Assembly (NCBI GenBank): GCA_965217205.1
Contig: OZ244254.1
Coordinates: 1,798,001 to 1,862,000 of the forward strand
Length of the DNA: 64,000 nucleotides
Origin: Maricaulis sp947259345
GTDB lineage: Bacteria > Pseudomonadota > Alphaproteobacteria > Caulobacterales > Maricaulaceae
Direction of reading: 5' to 3'
The first letter of the stretch is position 1. Every line of letters begins with the position of its first letter. Below are positions 1 to 8,549 of this stretch, in pieces. The translations under genes were made by a program, and so were the position numbers. The notes below the pieces were generated by a model. It searched no databases, had not been told where the DNA came from, and saw only the letters and a program-made list of their open reading frames with translations.

Positions 1-193
1 CCTCCATACACTTGGAGTTGCAGACGTCCAAGCATCGTTCGTATCCAAGATTGCCAGCCGGTGTTCCCAACTCTTCGCCCCAGGTGTCATAGCATCCACC
101 GTAACAATTTGTGGTACAATTCGCCCACGCCGACATTGGTGCAAAACTCAGCGCCGCAACCGCAACCAGCAGACCCATCAGGTTCTTGACCAT
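1..193 (-). CDS. Small secreted Cys-rich protein (3' end cut by window edge)
   Basis: The reading frame starts at an ATG at 193 with an AGGAG-type ribosome site about 10 bases upstream, and it runs off the left edge. The first 24 residues form a clear Sec signal peptide (MVKNLMGLLVAV..., ending SAWA). The visible mature part is rich in cysteine: a C-x3-C-x3-C cluster (NCTTNCYGGCY), then three more cysteines spaced C-x3-C-x3-C (ERCLDVCNSKC). Regular cysteine spacing suggests a disulfide-bonded periplasmic or secreted mini-protein. I do not recognise the family. Its neighbour on the same strand is the CVNH protein, which is also secreted and Cys-rich. Confidence 0.6.
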   Translation of the reverse strand, partial: MVKNLMGLLVAVAALSFAPMSAWANCTTNCYGGCYDTWGEELGTPAGNLGYERCLDVCNSKCME

Positions 194-609
194 ACCCCTA
201 AACTCCTGTTTTGTTGAAATCTTACCCACCTGCGTGGGCTTCCAATTTCCGTAATTTCAATCTGAAGTAGCTATTTAATCAATTTTAAATTGCACAATCA
301 GTGGGTGTGGTCAATAGACAGGCATTCAGGTGTGAACCGGTTTTTTTCGGGTGAGGCGGGAGCGTCAGGCAGAGCCGTAAGAATTGAGGCATGTCGACAG
401 GCGCGATGTGAAACGGGCCAGGACCTGCCAGCCTCCCGATCATCACAACCTTTGATACGCGGCAGTTCTGACCGGCAGACTTCTACTCTGCCCGCCGCGT
501 GGCGCAAGACCTTGAAGCTATGACATTGCAACGATGGGCCCAGCCCGACATTCCGTTGCTACCGCGCTTCGCCGCCCGATCGAGGGAACCGGCCCTTGCC
601 TTGTGCCAT
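194..609. other. Non-coding stretch, no gene recognised
   Basis: The first 50-100 bases are AT-rich and probably hold the promoter of the leftward Cys-rich gene. Short open frames exist on both strands but none has a ribosome site, a signal peptide or a recognisable motif. From about 610 on, the sequence resembles the neighbouring CVNH gene and is listed separately. Confidence 0.4.
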
Positions 610-747
610 GCATTCGGCATCCGCCCCGATCCGCCGACCGCGCACCTCCTCCCGGCATCGACTTTTGCGGCTCACGTCAGAATTCCGGACCCTGGCCCGG
701 CGGCAGGCGGGGCGCACAGCCTCAGCCAGAGCGGACGACACCAAGAC
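610..747 (-). pseudogene. Decayed CVNH-module remnant
   Basis: On the minus strand this stretch aligns base by base with the last module of the CVNH gene. Plus-strand 654-747 matches 970-1063 at roughly three quarters of positions (shared runs such as CCCGGCGGCAGGC and CAGCCAGA). It has in-frame stops where the intact copy reads PPGPWANFCR (here PPGQGPEF then stop) and small deletions in the flanking part. It lies downstream of the intact gene's stop codon at 818. I read it as a broken tandem duplicate of the final repeat. The boundaries are approximate. Confidence 0.45.
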
Positions 748-817
748 GCGCGGCAGGGAAAAGCCTCCGACCACATTCCGATCGTCGACCGTTTTTCCCT
801 CTAGCTCCGGCGCCCTG

Positions 818-2044
818 CTAGCACTGATCGTCGCGACGGAATTGGCCGTTGCAAACGGTCAGAGGTCCGAAATAGCGATCAATCTCGATGGAAATCCGGC
901 TTGTCGGGCGATTGCCCATTCCGCTGCTCGGATGCCCGCCCGAGACACAATCCGCCGTCAGGGTGCGTCGTCCCGATGTCGACATTTGCGGATTGCGACA
1001 GAAGTTCGCCCAGGGTCCCGGCGGCAGGCCGGGCGCGCTGCCACAGCCAGACCGCGCCACCAGCTCGCCATCGCAATTGGTCACGCGGCCGCGATAGCTC
1101 GACAGGTCGATTCGACTGCGCACCATGCCGCCGGCATTGGTCCGGCACATCGCAGTCATGAAATTGCCGTCCCAGTCGGGCGAGGAGCAGGACATGCGCC
1201 AGATGCCCTCCGGAAAGCTCGCGGGGCGGGTGATTGCGGTCCCGTCATTGCCGCCCGAAGACGGACCGGGGCGCGGCGGCGCGTTGCCGGTGACGGTGCA
1301 GCTCGTGCTGCCGCGCAGCTGGCCGTTGCAATTGGTCAGGGCGGTAAAGGCGAAATTGGTATCAAAACGGGTGAGCTGCCAGACGCCATTATCGGCCCGG
1401 CACTGCGCCACGATGGTTCGACCTTCCCAGCGCGGACGACGGCAGGTCTCCTGCCAGCGCCCGTCCGGGAAATCATTCCAGCCGGTGCCCGCGGTTTCGG
1501 GGGCTGTCAGCGCCGCCGCCTGCTCGCCATAGATCTCGTCCCAGTAATAGTTGATCGAGACAAGGCATTGCGTGACGGTGGATCGCCGTGTCTGCAACTC
1601 GTCAAAAACGGTCCCGGGATCGGTCGCCAGACACCAGTTGTAATGCGCTTCCGCTGGATAGCTCGTCATCGGGCAATTGCCGAACGCCGCTGCGAGACGT
1701 TCCAGTCGGTTAGACCCGACGGCGTAGTACTCACATTTCTCGGCCTGGCTACCGACACCCGGCATTCTCTGGGCGTTGACGAAATTAACGACGGTCTGGA
1801 GCCGCGCCGTGTATTGATCCGCCAGCACTGGCAGGGACATCGAGCGGCAGTCCTCGAACGGGTCACGGCGTTGCGGAAGCCCCATCACAGCCCCTTGGGT
1901 GGCGATGACGTCCTCGAGCTGACCGGCAGAGTTCGCATAGTCAAAGCAATAGTCTTCCTGGCCCTGTCCCTGACCCGGCCCCTGACCATAAGCGGACGAT
2001 GACAGGATCAATCCGGCAATTCCAAGTGCAAACTGTTTGAACAC
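818..2044 (-). CDS. Secreted protein with three cyanovirin-N homology (CVNH) repeats
   Basis: This is a 408-residue exported protein. I chose the GTG at 2044 because GGAGAGGG precedes it and a signal peptide follows at once (VFKQFALGIAGLILSSSAYG); the open frame extends 20 codons further upstream. The mature N-terminal half (about 20-185) has paired cysteines and no recognised domain. Three repeats follow at about 192-249, 277-334 and 341-408. Each has the CVNH signature: G-x-W-x2-x-C, then a short strand ending A-x-C, then (S/T)-x-(I/F)-D and N-C-(D/N)-G-x-(L/F). Repeat 2 is the clearest (IWRMSC ... MTAMC ... SRIDLSS ... NCDGEL). CVNH domains in cyanobacteria and fungi bind high-mannose glycans, so a sugar-binding surface or secreted lectin is the inferred role. 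A proline/glycine linker separates repeats 1 and 2. The protein ends on the last repeat cysteine. Confidence 0.75.
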   Translation of the reverse strand: MFKQFALGIAGLILSSSAYGQGPGQGQGQEDYCFDYANSAGQLEDVIATQGAVMGLPQRRDPFEDCRSMSLPVLADQYTARLQTVVNFVNAQRMPGVGSQAEKCEYYAVGSNRLERLAAAFGNCPMTSYPAEAHYNWCLATDPGTVFDELQTRRSTVTQCLVSINYYWDEIYGEQAAALTAPETAGTGWNDFPDGRWQETCRRPRWEGRTIVAQCRADNGVWQLTRFDTNFAFTALTNCNGQLRGSTSCTVTGNAPPRPGPSSGGNDGTAITRPASFPEGIWRMSCSSPDWDGNFMTAMCRTNAGGMVRSRIDLSSYRGRVTNCDGELVARSGCGSAPGLPPGPWANFCRNPQMSTSGRRTLTADCVSGGHPSSGMGNRPTSRISIEIDRYFGPLTVCNGQFRRDDQC

Positions 2045-2231
2045 AACCCTCTCCCCGTGCTGGGAGCCATCAGGGCAGAGTTCGGATGAGCTGGCAATGA
2101 ACACGCTCGCCCCCCTCTCATTCTCGCGTGTTTCGCGATGTTATCTCCAATCACGCGATGGGCTCTTGTTCGGTTTTATTGAGGGACCAGCCTGCACGGA
2201 CCCAGACATGTGACTTGTCCTGATTTCAACT

Positions 2232-2555
2232 TGCACGCTGGCGATCTATGTCGGCCAGGCTGATGCCGAGCCACCGGTCGCGGAAACCTGCTGGACGGGC
2301 TGGACTATTCCCATGGCGCCTTCTGGACCCACGGCGCCTTCCGGGTCTATGGCCCGGTGACCGAGGCCGATCGGTCTCAAGGCTATGGCTATGCCGTCTA
2401 CAATCACTGTTCCGGACAATCGGGGCGGAGACTCTCACACCTCGTCCAGAATTGACCCCCTCGACTTCACGATGGAGCACGGATTGTCAGCTGGCACCTA
2501 CGAAATCCGGGCGGCCTTTCCTGACCAGCCCGCCACGCTTTCACCTGCCGACTGA
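2232..2555 (+). pseudogene. Frameshifted remnant of an unknown gene
   Basis: Protein-like sequence can be read only by changing frame twice. It runs in one frame from about 2232 (TLAIYVGQADAEPPVAE), in a second from about 2282 to 2455 (LLDGLDYSHGAFWTHGAF, then VYGPVTEADRSQGYGYAVYN, ending in a stop), and back in the first from about 2445 (DPLDFTMEHGLSAGTYEIRA) to a TGA at 2553. There is no start codon or ribosome site upstream, and a stop precedes it at 2211. The composition is that of a real protein rather than an antisense shadow. The family is not recognised. The minus strand here is empty until selD. Confidence 0.45.
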
Positions 2556-2619
2556 GCCAGTCAGTCCCGGCCGAGGGTGGATCGGCGGCGGACTCGGTGC
2601 ATCCGTCGCCAGCTTCAGC

Positions 2620-3666
2620 CTAGATGACGGTGATGCCGTCGCCCGCCTCGATCCGGCCGATCACCGCGGCGTCGACATGGCCCTGGTCATGAAAGCGCGC
2701 GAGCACGGCATTGGCCTGCTCCGGCGCACAGCTGACCAGCAAACCACCGGAGGTCTGAGGGTCACACCACAGGACTTCGTCGATCTCCGCCCAGTCATCC
2801 GGACAGGTGATACCGGCCCTTACCGCGGCCCAGTTGCGCCCGGACGCGCCGGTTTTCAGCCCCTCGCCCGCCAACCTGCGGGCTTCGTCGAAGACCGGGA
2901 TTGCGGCACGATCGACGACGGCCTTCACATCCGCCCCGGCACAGATTTCCGACAAATGCCCCAACAGGCCAAAGCCGGTGACATCGGTTGCAGCATGCAC
3001 GCCACCGAGGGCGGCCAGCCCGACGCCCGGCGTATTGAGGCGCGTGGTGGAAGCCACCATCTGCGCATAACCCTTATCCGTCAGTCGGTCCTTTTTCAGC
3101 GCAGCGGAGAAGACCCCAATCCCGATCGGCTTGCCCAGGATCAGCACATCGCCCGGGCGCGCACCTGCATTGGTCAAAAGCCGATCCGGGTGCACCGTCC
3201 CCAGCGCCACGAGGCCATAGATCGGCTCGGCAGCATCGATGGAATGCCCGCCCGCGATCGGCGCGCCGGCAGCCTCGGCGACCGCACGTCCACCGGCCAG
3301 GATGGCGCGGATGATTTCCGGCGGCAGCTTGCCGACCGGCATGCCGACCAGGGCCAGGCAGAAAATGGGCGTCGCGCCCATGGCGTAGACATCAGAGAGG
3401 GCATTGGTGGCCGCGATCCGGCCAAAAACTTCCGGGTCGTCGACGATGGGCGTGAAAAAATCCGTGGTGGCGACCAGAGCCGTCTCGTCATTGATGCGCC
3501 AGACGGCGGCATCGTCGCGCGTGGACGCGTCGACGATCAATTCCGCCGGCAGGGGAAAGGCAGAGGGCGCGCCGAGGATGTCGGTAAGGACGGCGGGATC
3601 GAGCTTGCAGCCACAGCCGCCGCCATGCGCGAGTGAACTCAAGCGAACTGGCCGTGTGTCATCCAT
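2620..3666 (-). CDS. selD: Selenide, water dikinase (selenophosphate synthetase)
   Basis: SelD makes selenophosphate from selenide and ATP in the cytoplasm. The start is the ATG at 3666 (MDDTRPVRLSS), giving 348 residues, the usual length. The N-terminal glycine-rich catalytic loop HGGGCGCKLDP carries the nucleophilic Cys and the essential Lys, so this is a cysteine rather than a selenocysteine form. The body shows the AIRS-type ATP-binding fold: DDAAVW..., then TTDFFTPIVDDP, GRIAATNALSDVYAMG, and the C-terminal TDVTGFGLLGHL and DPQTSGGLL motifs. It is divergent from selU with 36 bases between the starts, so selenium probably goes to tRNA 2-selenouridine. No selA or selB is seen nearby. Confidence 0.95.
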   Translation of the reverse strand: MDDTRPVRLSSLAHGGGCGCKLDPAVLTDILGAPSAFPLPAELIVDASTRDDAAVWRINDETALVATTDFFTPIVDDPEVFGRIAATNALSDVYAMGATPIFCLALVGMPVGKLPPEIIRAILAGGRAVAEAAGAPIAGGHSIDAAEPIYGLVALGTVHPDRLLTNAGARPGDVLILGKPIGIGVFSAALKKDRLTDKGYAQMVASTTRLNTPGVGLAALGGVHAATDVTGFGLLGHLSEICAGADVKAVVDRAAIPVFDEARRLAGEGLKTGASGRNWAAVRAGITCPDDWAEIDEVLWCDPQTSGGLLVSCAPEQANAVLARFHDQGHVDAAVIGRIEAGDGITVI

Positions 3667-3702
3667 CGTCCCGAACCCCTTCTTTTTGGCTAGTCTGCCG
3701 GC

Positions 3703-4848
3703 ATGACCGGGATCGACACGCCGATGCAACGCATAGCCACCACGGATGACCTGTCCGCGCAAGCGCTGGCACAGTATGACGCCATCATCGATGTGCGCTC
3801 ACCCGCCGAGTTCGCCGAAGACCACCTGCCGGGTGCCATCAACCTGCCCGTTCTTGATGATGATGAGCGGGCCCGTGTCGGCACGCACTACACCCAGGTC
3901 TCCGTCTTCGAAGCCCGCCGGATGGGCGCCGCCCTCACGGCGCGCAATATCGCCGCCCATATCGACACGGTCTTGGCCGACAGGGAGAAGAGCTTCAGAC
4001 CGCTCGTCTATTGCTGGCGCGGCGGGATGCGGTCGCAATCCATGGCGACCATCCTGGCCGCGGTTGGCTGGAAGACGACCCTGGTCGCAGGCGGCTATCG
4101 CACCTGGCGGCGACAGGTCAGCGCGGCACTGGAGGACGACGCTCCGATGCCCGTCATTCTCATTGACGGGCAAACCGGTAGCGCCAAGACCCGCCTCCTG
4201 CACCTCCTCGCCGAACGCGGCGAGCAGGTCATCGACCTGGAAGGTCTGGCCTGTCATCGCGGCTCCATTTTCGGTGATTTCGCCGACATGCCCCAGCCAA
4301 GCCAGAAGGCGTTCGAGACCGCGCTGTGGGCGCAATTGCGCACGCTTGATCCGGACCGCCCCGTCTATGTGGAGGCGGAAAGCCGGCAAGTGGGACGCCT
4401 GCGCGTCCCGCCGCGCATCTGGGCGGCGATGCAGTCCGCCCCGCGGATCAGCATCCAGGCGCCGGCCAGCGCCCGGGCGCGCTACCTCATGACCGCCTAT
4501 CCGGACCTGCCCCGCGATACCGAAAAGCTGATGGCGGCCATTGAGGGCTTGCGGCGCTTTCACCCGAAGGCCGACATCGAAGCCTGGCAGGCGCTGGCCG
4601 AGAGCGGTGACTTCGAACCGCTCGCCGCCGCCTTGATCACCGCCCATTACGACCCGGCCTATGACCGCGCCCGAAAGCGCGACAAGCCAGCACGAAAGCC
4701 GGTTGTGCTGGAAACGCTCGATCTCGACGCGGCGTCACTGATCGCCCTCGCCGACCGGGTGATCGAAACCGGCCAGCCGGACCGAACTATTCGCCCTGCC
4801 GGGCCTCGTGCTCGCCAAGCTGGGCCGGCGCGACCAGGAGGTCGATGA
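3703..4848 (+). CDS. selU: tRNA 2-selenouridine synthase
   Basis: SelU (MnmH/YbbB) replaces the sulfur of 2-thiouridine at the tRNA wobble position with selenium, using selenophosphate from SelD. The N-terminal half is a rhodanese domain with DVRSPAEF near residue 30 and the active-site loop YCWRGGMRSQS near 105. The second half carries a P-loop, DGQTGSAKT, at about 150-158. The 381-residue length is normal. The start may be 3703 or the in-frame ATG at 3724; neither has a strong ribosome site. The C-terminus (rich in Arg, Pro and Gly) overlaps the convergent DUF3137 gene by about 60 bases. Confidence 0.93.
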   Translation: MTGIDTPMQRIATTDDLSAQALAQYDAIIDVRSPAEFAEDHLPGAINLPVLDDDERARVGTHYTQVSVFEARRMGAALTARNIAAHIDTVLADREKSFRPLVYCWRGGMRSQSMATILAAVGWKTTLVAGGYRTWRRQVSAALEDDAPMPVILIDGQTGSAKTRLLHLLAERGEQVIDLEGLACHRGSIFGDFADMPQPSQKAFETALWAQLRTLDPDRPVYVEAESRQVGRLRVPPRIWAAMQSAPRISIQAPASARARYLMTAYPDLPRDTEKLMAAIEGLRRFHPKADIEAWQALAESGDFEPLAAALITAHYDPAYDRARKRDKPARKPVVLETLDLDAASLIALADRVIETGQPDRTIRPAGPRARQAGPARPGGR

Positions 4849-5758
4849 GGCCGGTAATGTGGCCGAGTTCCTCGACGATCTTGTTGAAGCGCCCCGGCTC
4901 GGTCAGAGGTTTCGACATCGACCCGACCTCGAAAAGATTGCCGGTCTCCGCCGCAATCAGCAACTCGCCCTCGCCGCTGTCCTCATCGAAGGCCGCGCGA
5001 ACATTCTTGCCCTTCAGGCTTGTTTCCAGAGCCAGCAGACGTTCCATGAAGGACGGGGTCAGCATGTAGCGGGCCAGCACCTGGTCATTGCCATAGACCT
5101 CAAAGGCCTTCTCGAATGCGGGATCAACCAGCCCGATCCGTTCCAGCTTGTGGGCTCCGAAACCGCGCGCGAAGGACTGGACACCATTAAACCAGCCGGC
5201 ATCGCGCGTGATCACGGTGATGCCCTCGACCTTGCGCGGGAAATTGATGCGGATGATGACGCCGCGAAAGACGGTGACGTAATAGGTGCGCTTCTTGGAG
5301 CGCCGGCGCTGTTCCAGATGCGCCTCATAGAGCTCGAACTCACAACCATCGCGCTCGCCGGCAAAATGATCCTCGAACCGGCGCCGGTCGGAGGATGGCA
5401 GCAACCCGAAATCCCGCAAGCGGTCAAATCGCGCCGGTGCATAGGGTGTCGGCGAATAGGCCAGGCCCAGCGCGCCAGCGATTTTGGTGTTCAGCTCGGC
5501 CTTGATCCGCTTGGACATGGCGTGCAGCGCATGGCTGCCAATCATGTAGCCAAGGAAGGGGCCCAGCACCAAGGCCATGACGATTGGCACCCACTCAACG
5601 CGCTGGAATACCATCACGCAGGCGATGACCGCCGACAGGATCGTGCCGGCAGCGGTCCAGTTCCAGCGCAGCCGGACAAAGCGGAGCCTGTCCGCCTCCA
5701 GCCCGGCCAGCCAGGGCTCGAGCGTGTCCGTCCAGAGTGATTGAAACCGATCGTCCAC
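4787..5758 (-). CDS. DUF3137 family membrane protein
   Basis: This is a 323-residue protein of the DUF3137 type, function unknown. Two hydrophobic segments near the N-terminus (about 32-50 and 56-73, AGTILSAVIACVMVF and VPIVMALVLGPFLGYMIG) should form a membrane hairpin. A large cytoplasmic domain follows, with the family features KKRTYYVTVFRGVII near 160 and GNDQVLARYMLTPSFMERL near 235. It starts with a GTG that shares one base with the valS stop codon (TAGTG), so translation is probably coupled. Its 3' end overlaps convergent selU. Confidence 0.8.
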   Translation of the reverse strand: MDDRFQSLWTDTLEPWLAGLEADRLRFVRLRWNWTAAGTILSAVIACVMVFQRVEWVPIVMALVLGPFLGYMIGSHALHAMSKRIKAELNTKIAGALGLAYSPTPYAPARFDRLRDFGLLPSSDRRRFEDHFAGERDGCEFELYEAHLEQRRRSKKRTYYVTVFRGVIIRINFPRKVEGITVITRDAGWFNGVQSFARGFGAHKLERIGLVDPAFEKAFEVYGNDQVLARYMLTPSFMERLLALETSLKGKNVRAAFDEDSGEGELLIAAETGNLFEVGSMSKPLTEPGRFNKIVEELGHITGLIDLLVAPAQLGEHEARQGE

Positions 5759-8427
5759 TACATCGCCTCGAGCCGGGCCAGGGCTTCGGTCATCTTGGCT
5801 TTCTGGCCGGCATAATCCGTCAGCTTTTCGCGCTGCTCGGCAACCACACTTTCTGGCGCATTGGCGACGAATTTCTCATTGCCGAGCTTTTTCTCCAGCC
5901 GGGTGATCTCGCCATCGAGCTTGGCGACTTCCTTGGCCAGGCGATCCTTCTCGGCGCCGAAATCGATGACGCCTTCCAGCGGCAGGGCCAGTGTGGTTGT
6001 GCCCAGCACGGTCTGGGCCGAGGCCGACGGAACGGCGTCGGCGGTCTCGATCGAGGCCAGTCGGGCCATGCGCTGGATGAGCGCATCATGGCGGGCGAAA
6101 CGGTCTGCGGTGACCGTGTCGGCGCCGACCGCAACCAGCGGCAATTTGGCGCCGGCCGGGATATTCATCTCGGCACGCAGGCGGCGAATGTCGGTGACCA
6201 GATTGATCAGCCAATCCATCTCTGCCGTGGCGTCGGCGTCCTGCAGGCCATCCAATTGCGGCCAGTCGGCGACGATGAGCTGGGTGTCACGCTTGCCGGT
6301 CTGCTGCCACAGCTCTTCGGTGACGAAGGGCATGAAGGGGTGGAGCATTTTCAGGGCCTGGTCGAGCACCCACGCCGTGGTCGCCTGAGTCTCGGCCTTG
6401 GCCGCAGGGTCCTCGCCATTGAAGAGCGGCTTGGCGAATTCCAGGTGCCAGTCGCAGAAGACATTCCAGACAAAGCGATAGGCCGCCGCCGCCGCATCAT
6501 TGAAGCGATAGGTTTCGAGCCCGGCATTGATCGCCTCGATGGCCTGGGCGGCCTCGGACAGGATCCACTTATTGACGGTCTGGCTGACGGCTTTCGGGTC
6601 ATACCCGTCCGGCACAACGCATTCATTCATCTCGCAGAAGCGGGCCGCATTCCACAACTTGGTGCCAAAATTGCGATAACCTTCAACGCGTTCCTTGGAC
6701 ATGCGGATATCGCGGCCCTGCCCGGCCTGGGCGGCCAGGGTGAAGCGCACGGCATCGGCACCGTATTCGTCGATCAGCTCCAGCGGATCGATCACATTGC
6801 CCTTGGACTTGGACATTTTCTGTCCGTTCTCGTCGCGGACGAGAGCGTGGATATAGACATCCTTGAAGGGCGCGACCTTCATGAAGTGGAGGCCCTGCAT
6901 CATCATCCGGGCAACCCAGAAGAAGATGATGTCGAAGGCGGTGATCAGAACCGAGGTCGGATAATAGCGCTCAACCATCTCCGGCGTGTCGGCTGGCCAG
7001 CCCAGCGTCGAGAAGGGCCAAAGTGCAGACGAGAACCAGGTGTCGAGGACGTCTTCGTCCTGGGTCAGGGCGACATTCCTGCCATGCTTGGCCCGCGCCT
7101 GCTCTACGGCCTCGGCCTCGCTTTCGGCGACGAAGACATTGCCGTCTTCGTCATACCAGGCCGGAACCCGATGCCCCCACCAGAGCTGGCGGGAGATGCA
7201 CCAGGGCTGGATATTGCGCATCCATTCGAAATAGGTCTTTTCCCAGGTCTTGGGATGGAAGGTGGTGCGGCCATCCTCGACGGCGGCGATGGCATCCTTG
7301 GCCAGCTCGCCGGCATTCACATACCATTGATCGGTCAGCCAGGGCTCGATGACGACGCCCGAGCGGTCGCCATAGGGCTGCTGGATGACCTTGTCCTCAA
7401 CGGCGCGGAGAAGACCCAGCTCCTCCATCTTGGCGACGAGTTTCTTGCGAGCCTCGAAACGATCCATGCCGCGCCATTCGGCGGGGATGCGGTCGAGACC
7501 GCCCGTGCCGTCATCCTCGGTCAGGAGGCGCGCTTCACGGTCGAGAATATTGACTAGTGGCAGGTCGTGACGCTTGCCGACCTCGAAATCGTTGAAGTCA
7601 TGTGCCGGGGTGATTTTCACGCAGCCCGTGCCCTGTTCGGGATCGGCATGTTCGTCGGCGACAATCGGGATTTCCACGCTGGCGATGGGCAGGCGGATCA
7701 TCTTGCCGATGAGGTGCTGATAGCGCTCATCGTCCGGATGCACGGCGACGGCGCTGTCACCGAGCACGGTTTCCGGGCGGGTGGTCGCAACCACCAACTC
7801 GCCTGAGCCATCGGCCAGCGGATAGGCGAAATGCCAGAAATGGCCCTGGGTTTCCTTGTTCTCGACCTCGAGATCGGAGATCGCGGTCTGGAAGTGCGGG
7901 TCCCAGTTCACGAGGCGTTTATCGCGGTAGATCAGGCCCTGCTGGTGGAGCTCTACAAAGACCTTGAGGACGGCCTTGGACAGGCCTTCATCCAAGGTGA
8001 AGCGTTCGCGTGACCAGTCGCAGGTCGCGCCAAGCCGGCGCAGCTGCTGCAGGATGGCGCCGCCGCTTTCCTCTTTCCAATCCCAGACGCGCTTGATGAA
8101 AGCCTCGCGTCCCATATCGCGGCGGGAGATATTGCCTTCATCGGCGAGCTGGCGCTCGACCACCATCTGGGTTGCAATACCGGCATGGTCGGTGCCCGGC
8201 TGCCAGAGCACGGAACAGCCCAACATGCGCTTGTAGCGGACCAGCACGTCCTGCAGCGTGTTGTTCAGCGCGTGACCGATATGGAGACGGCCGGTGACAT
8301 TGGGCGGCGGAATGACGATCGAGAAGGCCTCGGCCTTGTCGTCATCCTTCGGCTGGAAAGCCCCGCTGTCTTCCCAGGCCTGATAGATCCGGGTTTCCGC
8401 GTCATTCGGGTTGAAAGTCTTGTCCAT
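5758..8427 (-). CDS. valS: Valyl-tRNA synthetase
   Basis: ValS charges tRNA-Val. It is a class I synthetase with both signature motifs: HIGH as PNVTGRLHIGHALNN near residue 45 and KMSKS as GQKMSKSKGNVIDP near 545. The CP1 editing domain lies between them (VATTRPETVLGDSAVAV). The C-terminal 60 residues form the ValS coiled coil (LAKEVAKLDGEITRLEKKLG). The start is the ATG at 8427 (MDKTFNPNDAETRI), giving 889 residues; the open frame reaches 15 codons further upstream without a better site. Confidence 0.97.
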   Translation of the reverse strand: MDKTFNPNDAETRIYQAWEDSGAFQPKDDDKAEAFSIVIPPPNVTGRLHIGHALNNTLQDVLVRYKRMLGCSVLWQPGTDHAGIATQMVVERQLADEGNISRRDMGREAFIKRVWDWKEESGGAILQQLRRLGATCDWSRERFTLDEGLSKAVLKVFVELHQQGLIYRDKRLVNWDPHFQTAISDLEVENKETQGHFWHFAYPLADGSGELVVATTRPETVLGDSAVAVHPDDERYQHLIGKMIRLPIASVEIPIVADEHADPEQGTGCVKITPAHDFNDFEVGKRHDLPLVNILDREARLLTEDDGTGGLDRIPAEWRGMDRFEARKKLVAKMEELGLLRAVEDKVIQQPYGDRSGVVIEPWLTDQWYVNAGELAKDAIAAVEDGRTTFHPKTWEKTYFEWMRNIQPWCISRQLWWGHRVPAWYDEDGNVFVAESEAEAVEQARAKHGRNVALTQDEDVLDTWFSSALWPFSTLGWPADTPEMVERYYPTSVLITAFDIIFFWVARMMMQGLHFMKVAPFKDVYIHALVRDENGQKMSKSKGNVIDPLELIDEYGADAVRFTLAAQAGQGRDIRMSKERVEGYRNFGTKLWNAARFCEMNECVVPDGYDPKAVSQTVNKWILSEAAQAIEAINAGLETYRFNDAAAAAYRFVWNVFCDWHLEFAKPLFNGEDPAAKAETQATTAWVLDQALKMLHPFMPFVTEELWQQTGKRDTQLIVADWPQLDGLQDADATAEMDWLINLVTDIRRLRAEMNIPAGAKLPLVAVGADTVTADRFARHDALIQRMARLASIETADAVPSASAQTVLGTTTLALPLEGVIDFGAEKDRLAKEVAKLDGEITRLEKKLGNEKFVANAPESVVAEQREKLTDYAGQKAKMTEALARLEAM

Positions 8428-8549
8428 GATGGTCCGCACAGCCTGTTCTGGCGCGCCAGCGCGCGTTTGCACCCTTTATGGACATCTCACCGCAATTGTC
8501 AGCCCGCAAACTGCGGATCGGGGCTGATCGGAAGAGGTTGCGGAACAGA

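Noticed and set aside
194..530. Short opposing frames between 290 and 531
   Set aside because: Neither strand shows a ribosome site, signal or family motif.
596..2002. Long open frame on the plus strand (468 codons)
   Set aside because: It lies opposite the CVNH gene, is Arg/Ala/His-rich with no motif or ribosome site, and the minus strand has a clear signal peptide and repeats.
2248..3636. Open frame of 462 codons on the plus strand
   Set aside because: Most of it is antisense to selD, whose motifs are unmistakable. The first part overlaps the frameshifted remnant in the wrong frame.
5737..7557. Open frame of 606 codons antisense to valS
   Set aside because: Composition is a shadow of valS codons (Gly/Asp/Ile/Leu-rich), with no domain.
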